64,000 nt of DNA from an uncultured Duncaniella sp. (GTDB lineage: Bacteria; Bacteroidota; Bacteroidia; Bacteroidales; Muribaculaceae). The notes beneath the pieces are model-generated. The model saw nothing but the letters and a program-made list of their open reading frames with translations, was not told where the DNA came from and made no database searches. Shown in pieces: positions 59,996 to 64,000 of the stretch (positions within the stretch are counted from its first letter, which is position 1; the number at the start of each line of letters is the position of its first letter). The stretch is taken from the NCBI GenBank assembly GCA_910586305.1, contig CAJUGS010000012.1, forward strand, positions 1 to 64,000, in the 5' to 3' direction. A program made the translations under genes and the position numbers.

Positions 59996-62470
59996 ATGTT
60001 ATTTGCCGAAGTCCTTCTTCCTGTCCCGATCTACGGGACTTTCACTTATCGAGTGCCGGCCGATATGCAGGAATCGCTGCGTGTGGGCCACCGTGTGATT
60101 GTGCCTTTCGGGCGCAGGAAATCCTACACCGGTATCGTGGCCGCGCTCACACCTGTGGAGCCCCAGGGATATGAAATCAAGGATATTACGATAAAGATTG
60201 ACGATGCCCCCATAGTCCGGCACCCTCAGATGAAGTTCTGGCAATGGGTGGCCGACTACTATCTCTGCACGCCGGGCGAGGTGATGAAGGCTGCTGTTCC
60301 GGCAGGACTGAAGATAGAGAGCGAGACCTTCATATCGCCGGTGGCGGGATGGGAGGAAGATGTGGCCGACCGCCTGTCGGTGAGGGAGACAGCACTCCTC
60401 GAAGCTCTTCTTGCCTCGGGGGAAAAGAAAGTGACCCTCGACTGGCTCGGGCGTAAGACCGGACTCTCGGCCGTGGGGCCTGCTGTCAACTCTCTGCTGG
60501 CCCGCGGGGCTGTGATGATATCCGAGAATCTTGTTGAGCGCTATCACCCGCGCAAGGAGACATATGTGGCCATATCCGCTGCAAAGGGCGACAGCAGTCG
60601 CCTCCACGAGATATTCGACTCGGTCAAAAGAGGCTCGAAGCAGGAGGCCGCCTTGCTGACCCTGATTGAGCTTTCCGGCTTCATGCGCCAGGCTCTTGAA
60701 AAGCCTCTCGAGGTGACTCGCACACAGCTCATGGAGCGGTCGGGAGTGACGTCGACAGTCGTTGCCACGCTTGCAAAGAAAGGTCTTGTTGATCTTGTCG
60801 TAAAGGAGATAGGCCGGTTCAGCTACTCCGGAGTCGTCAGTGGCGAGCTACCGGTGCTCACCGACAGGCAGAAGGAAGTTCTCGGCGAGATTCACCGTTC
60901 GTGGCTCGACCGTCCGGTCACTCTTCTCCACGGGGTGACATCGAGTGGTAAGACCGAGGTATATATCCACCTCATAGACTATGCCCTGCGTGATGGGAGG
61001 CAGGCTCTGTTCCTTGTCCCGGAAATCGCGCTCACCACACAGCTCACGGCCAGGCTCCAGCGGGTATTCGGGAGCAAAGTGGTCATATATCATTCAAAGT
61101 TTTCCGACAGCGAGCGTGTGGAGATATGGCGAAGACTGTTATCCTCTTCAGAACCATGCGTGGTCATTGGAGCGAGGTCAAGTGTGTTTCTTCCGTTTTC
61201 ATCGCTCGGCCTGGTGATAGTCGACGAGGAACATGAGGCGGCCTATAAGCAACAGGATCCGGCTCCGCGATATAATGCCCGCGACGCAGCCATCGTACTT
61301 GCCTCTATGCACGGGGCCAAGACACTCCTCGGCAGTGCCACTCCGGCTGTCGAGACCTATTGGAAGGCGCTGCAAGGGCGATTCGGTTTGGTGGAGCTTA
61401 TGGAAAGGTATGGCGGTGCGTCGTTGCCTCGCATGGAGCTGGTAGACATGACAGCCGCCCGCAAAAAAGGGGAGGTAGTCGGTATTTTCTCCAACACTAC
61501 TCGCTCCCTGATCAATGGAGCCGTCTCCGGAGGGCATCAGGCCATCATTTTTCTCAACCGTCGTGGCTATGCTCCTGTGGCGAGATGCAAGCAGTGTGGC
61601 TACGTGCCCAAGTGTGACAAGTGTGACGTGTCTCTGACCTATCACAGGCGTTTCGACAAGCTTGTCTGTCATTATTGCGGCACCCCATATGCCGTGCCCG
61701 AGGTATGTCCTGCCTGCAAGGAACCGGCCATCGAGGTGCTCGGTTACGGCACGGAGCGCATCGAGGAGGAAGTGGAGGGATTTTTCCCCGACGTGCCGAT
61801 GTTGCGCATGGACCTCGACACCACCCGCTGCAAGGATGGCTATGACCGTATTATCGATGATTTCTCGCAGGGTAAGGCAAAGATTCTCGTGGGTACACAG
61901 ATGGTCACGAAGGGGCTTGATTTTGCCAACGTCCGCGTGGTCAGTGTGGCCAATGCCGACACAATAATTAATTTCCCGGATTTCCGTTCGTCCGAACGGG
62001 CTTTCAATATGCTTGAGCAGGTATCCGGCCGGGCCGGGCGCAAGGATGGTGAAGGAGTGGTGGCCATACAGACCTATTCGCCATCTCACCCTCTCTTCCC
62101 ATTCCTTCTGTCTCACGACTATATCGGATTCTACAATCATGAGATTGCCGAGCGAGAGCGTTACTGCTACCCTCCGTTTGTAAGGATTATTTATCTGTAT
62201 GTCAAGCACAAGGATTCTTCGTGTGCCTCGGCTGCGGCCAATGATATGGCCTCAAGGCTGCGTCTGTTGCTTGGCAACAGGGTGAGCGGACCTGAGGAAC
62301 CATCGGTGGCAAGGGTGCATACGCTCTACATACGCCGTATAATGCTGAAAATCGAGACAAATGCCTCGATTTCAAAAGTTAAGGAATTGTTGCGCGGTGT
62401 GAGGGTGGAGATGGCCAACAATGGCAAGCTATCGGGCGTGACGTTCTACTGTGACGTTGATCCAATGTAG
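59996..62470 (+). CDS. priA: Primosomal protein N', replication restart helicase
   Basis: An 824-residue SF2 helicase that reloads the replisome at stalled forks. The N-terminal DNA-binding domain (LFAEVLLPVPIYGTFTYRVP) precedes Walker A (GVTSSGKTEVY, about residue 315), Walker B DEEH (about 409), and the zinc-binding region with CKQCGYVPKCDKCDVSLTYH and CHYCGTPYAVPEVCPACK. Motifs V and VI follow as GTQMVTKGLDFANV and QVSGRAGR. The last 42 bases overlap a convergent gene. Confidence 0.96.
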   Translation: MLFAEVLLPVPIYGTFTYRVPADMQESLRVGHRVIVPFGRRKSYTGIVAALTPVEPQGYEIKDITIKIDDAPIVRHPQMKFWQWVADYYLCTPGEVMKAAVPAGLKIESETFISPVAGWEEDVADRLSVRETALLEALLASGEKKVTLDWLGRKTGLSAVGPAVNSLLARGAVMISENLVERYHPRKETYVAISAAKGDSSRLHEIFDSVKRGSKQEAALLTLIELSGFMRQALEKPLEVTRTQLMERSGVTSTVVATLAKKGLVDLVVKEIGRFSYSGVVSGELPVLTDRQKEVLGEIHRSWLDRPVTLLHGVTSSGKTEVYIHLIDYALRDGRQALFLVPEIALTTQLTARLQRVFGSKVVIYHSKFSDSERVEIWRRLLSSSEPCVVIGARSSVFLPFSSLGLVIVDEEHEAAYKQQDPAPRYNARDAAIVLASMHGAKTLLGSATPAVETYWKALQGRFGLVELMERYGGASLPRMELVDMTAARKKGEVVGIFSNTTRSLINGAVSGGHQAIIFLNRRGYAPVARCKQCGYVPKCDKCDVSLTYHRRFDKLVCHYCGTPYAVPEVCPACKEPAIEVLGYGTERIEEEVEGFFPDVPMLRMDLDTTRCKDGYDRIIDDFSQGKAKILVGTQMVTKGLDFANVRVVSVANADTIINFPDFRSSERAFNMLEQVSGRAGRKDGEGVVAIQTYSPSHPLFPFLLSHDYIGFYNHEIAERERYCYPPFVRIIYLYVKHKDSSCASAAANDMASRLRLLLGNRVSGPEEPSVARVHTLYIRRIMLKIETNASISKVKELLRGVRVEMANNGKLSGVTFYCDVDPM

Positions 62471-62836
62471 GGCTTTGCACACGGCCACGGCTGTGAATGC
62501 ACCGGCTGTATTGGCCATAGCGTCATAGATGTCATTGCCTGTGCGTCCCATCTCCATTGCCGCCTGAAGCCATTCTACGATTGCACCGAATGTGGCGCTG
62601 CACAGCGCCGCTACGAGTGCGCCTTTCAGCCCCACGGGCTTGTCCCATCTCCATCGGTCATAGATATATGTTCCAGTGAGTCCGCCAAACATCATGAAGT
62701 GGGCTATCTTGTCGGCTCCTGGAAACAAAGGAATATCCTCCTCCCCGAAAGGTTGGGGGAGGAGGGTGAGATATAGGATGAGAACGATTACCGCGACAGT
62801 TGGCTGATAGACGGGTATCTCTCTCAGTTTCAGCAT
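62429..62836 (-). CDS. VanZ-like membrane protein
   Basis: A 135-residue protein with three or four membrane segments and VanZ-family marks: an early LTLLPQ, PGADKIAHFMMFGGLTGTYI, and ATFGAIVEWLQAAME with GRTGNDIYDAMANTAGA. The function of these short VanZ-like proteins is unknown. The 3' end is antisense to the last 42 bases of priA. It lies 15 bases downstream of the DUF3332 gene. Confidence 0.85.
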   Translation of the reverse strand: MLKLREIPVYQPTVAVIVLILYLTLLPQPFGEEDIPLFPGADKIAHFMMFGGLTGTYIYDRWRWDKPVGLKGALVAALCSATFGAIVEWLQAAMEMGRTGNDIYDAMANTAGAFTAVAVCKALHWINVTVERHAR

Positions 62837-62851
62837 GGTTTTATCAACGGC

Positions 62852-63403
62852 TTATCGTGCGGCCCAGAGTTCTGCGGAGTTCGAGAGTGCGCGGTAGGCG
62901 AGCAGGCCGTCGTCGGAGAGTTCAACTTTCACCATCTTGCCGTCGTTGCCGGGCATGAGTACGTGGTTGTCATCCACGAATGTCATGAAGTCGACAGGTT
63001 CGGCGCCGGGAACTGCAACCGACCAGGTCTGCGAGGCCATATCGAAGTCAAGACGCACTTCAGTGCCGTCGTTTTCCGATGTGATGGTGTAACCCTTGCC
63101 GTCACATTCCACCATATATCGGCCGTCCTGTCCGTCAATCACCTTTTTTCCGCTGGCCATGGGGTTGCTGCCGCTCCAGAATTCGATGGAGTTGATCACA
63201 ACAAGGTCGGCAAGCGCGGATACCTCATACACGGGAAGAATCCAGAAACCGATGAACACAAGTTCGTTGACAATTTTGCTGCCGACGCTGCGGTTCCAAG
63301 CAAGGAGCTTGTTGGTGAGAGCGAAACTGCCGATACACGATGTGTTTAGCATCGATCCGGTGAGGAGCAGAGCGATGGCTACGGGTAGGTACTTCTTTTT
63401 CAT
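62852..63403 (-). CDS. DUF3332 lipoprotein-like protein
   Basis: A 183-residue protein of the DUF3332 family, function unknown. The signal sequence MKKKYLPVAIALLLTGSMLN ends TSC (Cys23), so it may be a lipoprotein. Next is the conserved GSFALTNKLLAWNRSVGSKI and a membrane-like LVFIGFWILPVYEVSALADL. The C-terminal half is a predicted beta domain. The start is ATG 63403; the frame is open further upstream but that part overlaps the transglycosylase gene. It is 29 bases downstream of the transglycosylase gene. Confidence 0.82.
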   Translation of the reverse strand: MKKKYLPVAIALLLTGSMLNTSCIGSFALTNKLLAWNRSVGSKIVNELVFIGFWILPVYEVSALADLVVINSIEFWSGSNPMASGKKVIDGQDGRYMVECDGKGYTITSENDGTEVRLDFDMASQTWSVAVPGAEPVDFMTFVDDNHVLMPGNDGKMVKVELSDDGLLAYRALSNSAELWAAR

Positions 63404-63432
63404 AAATAGTTGTGTTAGTGGAGTGATGGTTG

Positions 63433-64000
63433 TTATGTCTTGGTCTTTGCCTTGGCGTAGTAGGCATACACGCGGTTCACATAGTCGTATGTTTCTCGTC
63501 CGCGCGAGTAGCCGAATTTCACCACAGGGTCTTTGTAGTATTTCGGATTTGATTTCCAAAGCATTGCCTTTGCCACGTTGCCGTCCCACTTTGCTGGGTT
63601 CAGTCCGTGCTTTCTGGCAAGGGCCATTGCGTCGCGCACATGGCCGAGGCCCGAGTTGTAGGAGGCTATGACGAATTTCTTGCGCTCCACGTCGTCGGGC
63701 ACGTCGCGGGCAAGCTGTTTGTCGAGATCGTTGAGGAATTTGAGGGCGGTCTCTATCGCCACATCGTTTTTCATAATCGACTTGGCCGACTGTCCGTATC
63801 CTCGGGCCGTGCGCGGCATAATCTGCATCAGGCCTCTGGCACCTGCCCATGAGACAGCCGTGGAGTCAAACTTGCTCTCCACATAGGCTTGTGACGCGAG
63901 CAGTTTCCAGTCCCAGCCGTAATTGGCTGCGTGGTGCTTGAATAGAGGGTCGAACGGAGACACCCTGCTTCCTGCTGTGTTGAAACGGTCGTTTCCAGGC
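63433..64000 (-). CDS. MltF-like lytic transglycosylase, 5' end beyond the window
   Basis: The C-terminal 188 residues of a membrane-bound or periplasmic lytic transglycosylase that cleaves peptidoglycan. The SLT domain shows SQAYVESKFDSTAVSWAGAR with the catalytic glutamate, then GLMQIMPRTARGYG, and VIASYNSGLGHVRDA, and ends in the tyrosine-rich YDYVNRVYAYYAK. The frame stays open to position 64000 as DRFNTAGSRVSPFDPLF, so the gene is truncated by the window; an internal GTG at 63963 is not the true start. Full-length MltF relatives carry an N-terminal solute-binding-like domain, which would lie outside. Confidence 0.9.
   Translation of the reverse strand, partial: PGNDRFNTAGSRVSPFDPLFKHHAANYGWDWKLLASQAYVESKFDSTAVSWAGARGLMQIMPRTARGYGQSAKSIMKNDVAIETALKFLNDLDKQLARDVPDDVERKKFVIASYNSGLGHVRDAMALARKHGLNPAKWDGNVAKAMLWKSNPKYYKDPVVKFGYSRGRETYDYVNRVYAYYAKAKTKT

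Noticed and set aside
59529..60098. Plus-strand frames of up to 189 codons at 59.4-60.1 kb
   Set aside because: They lie on the complement of the RNase P RNA gene and the priA promoter.

Overview
The window is ordinary chromosome from a Bacteroidales bacterium, most likely a gut Muribaculaceae-type organism. The evidence is a SusC/SusD pair, Bacteroidetes promoters of the form TTTG-N19/20-TAnnTTTG in front of many genes, DUF4924 and YhcH-type genes, a Gly/Asn/Arg-rich RluB, and the amt-gltB-gltD and grpE-dnaJ-U32 arrangements. The species call is inference from gene content; no 16S rRNA gene or other decisive marker is present. I saw no insertion sequence, prophage, CRISPR array, tRNA or rRNA operon.

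Layout. 0.2-4 kb: gluQ, a YkvA-like protein, then a divergent YhcH-family / GH28 polygalacturonase pair. 4-17.4 kb: housekeeping genes (asnS, rluB with a repetitive disordered N-terminus, an aspartyl protease, ispE, grpE-dnaJ-U32, a zinc-type ABC binding protein and ATPase without a permease, menD, DUF4924). 17.4-24.9 kb: the ammonium assimilation operon amt-gltB-gltD. 25.1-28.1 kb: a small, visibly AT-richer surface-glycan cluster (one glycosyltransferase and two membrane acyltransferases, each broken by a one-base indel), followed by a small ferredoxin.

28.5-47.7 kb: a pectin utilization locus. One strand carries a compact operon GH43 - pectin methylesterase - uxaB - uxaA - uxaC - exuT. A separate gene on the same strand encodes a GH28-GH105 fusion. 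On the other strand, behind a leader of about 275 nt with two adjacent hairpins, lie susC, susD and a beta-helix surface lipoprotein. Inferred flow: SusCD and the lipoprotein bind and import pectic oligosaccharides; the esterase, polygalacturonases, unsaturated-uronyl hydrolase and GH43 trim them; ExuT carries uronates inward; UxaC, UxaB and UxaA turn galacturonate into 2-keto-3-deoxygluconate. KDG kinase, KDPG aldolase and a dedicated regulator are not here. A PL1 pectate lyase with a small secreted partner (49.9-52.1 kb) and the GH28/YhcH pair (1.7-4 kb) look like satellites of the locus.

48.1-64 kb: gapA, mscL, the PL1 pair, dus, then a tight four-gene module at 53.2-57.0 kb: a NapH-NapG-like polyferredoxin fused through an internal twin-arginine-like segment, a Tat-type lipoprotein aldo/keto reductase with two Fe-S motifs, DUF1893, and an ECF transporter S component. 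This is the best candidate for an undescribed system. The end holds prfC and rfbC, the RNase P RNA, priA, a VanZ-like protein, a DUF3332 protein and a lytic transglycosylase cut by the window edge.
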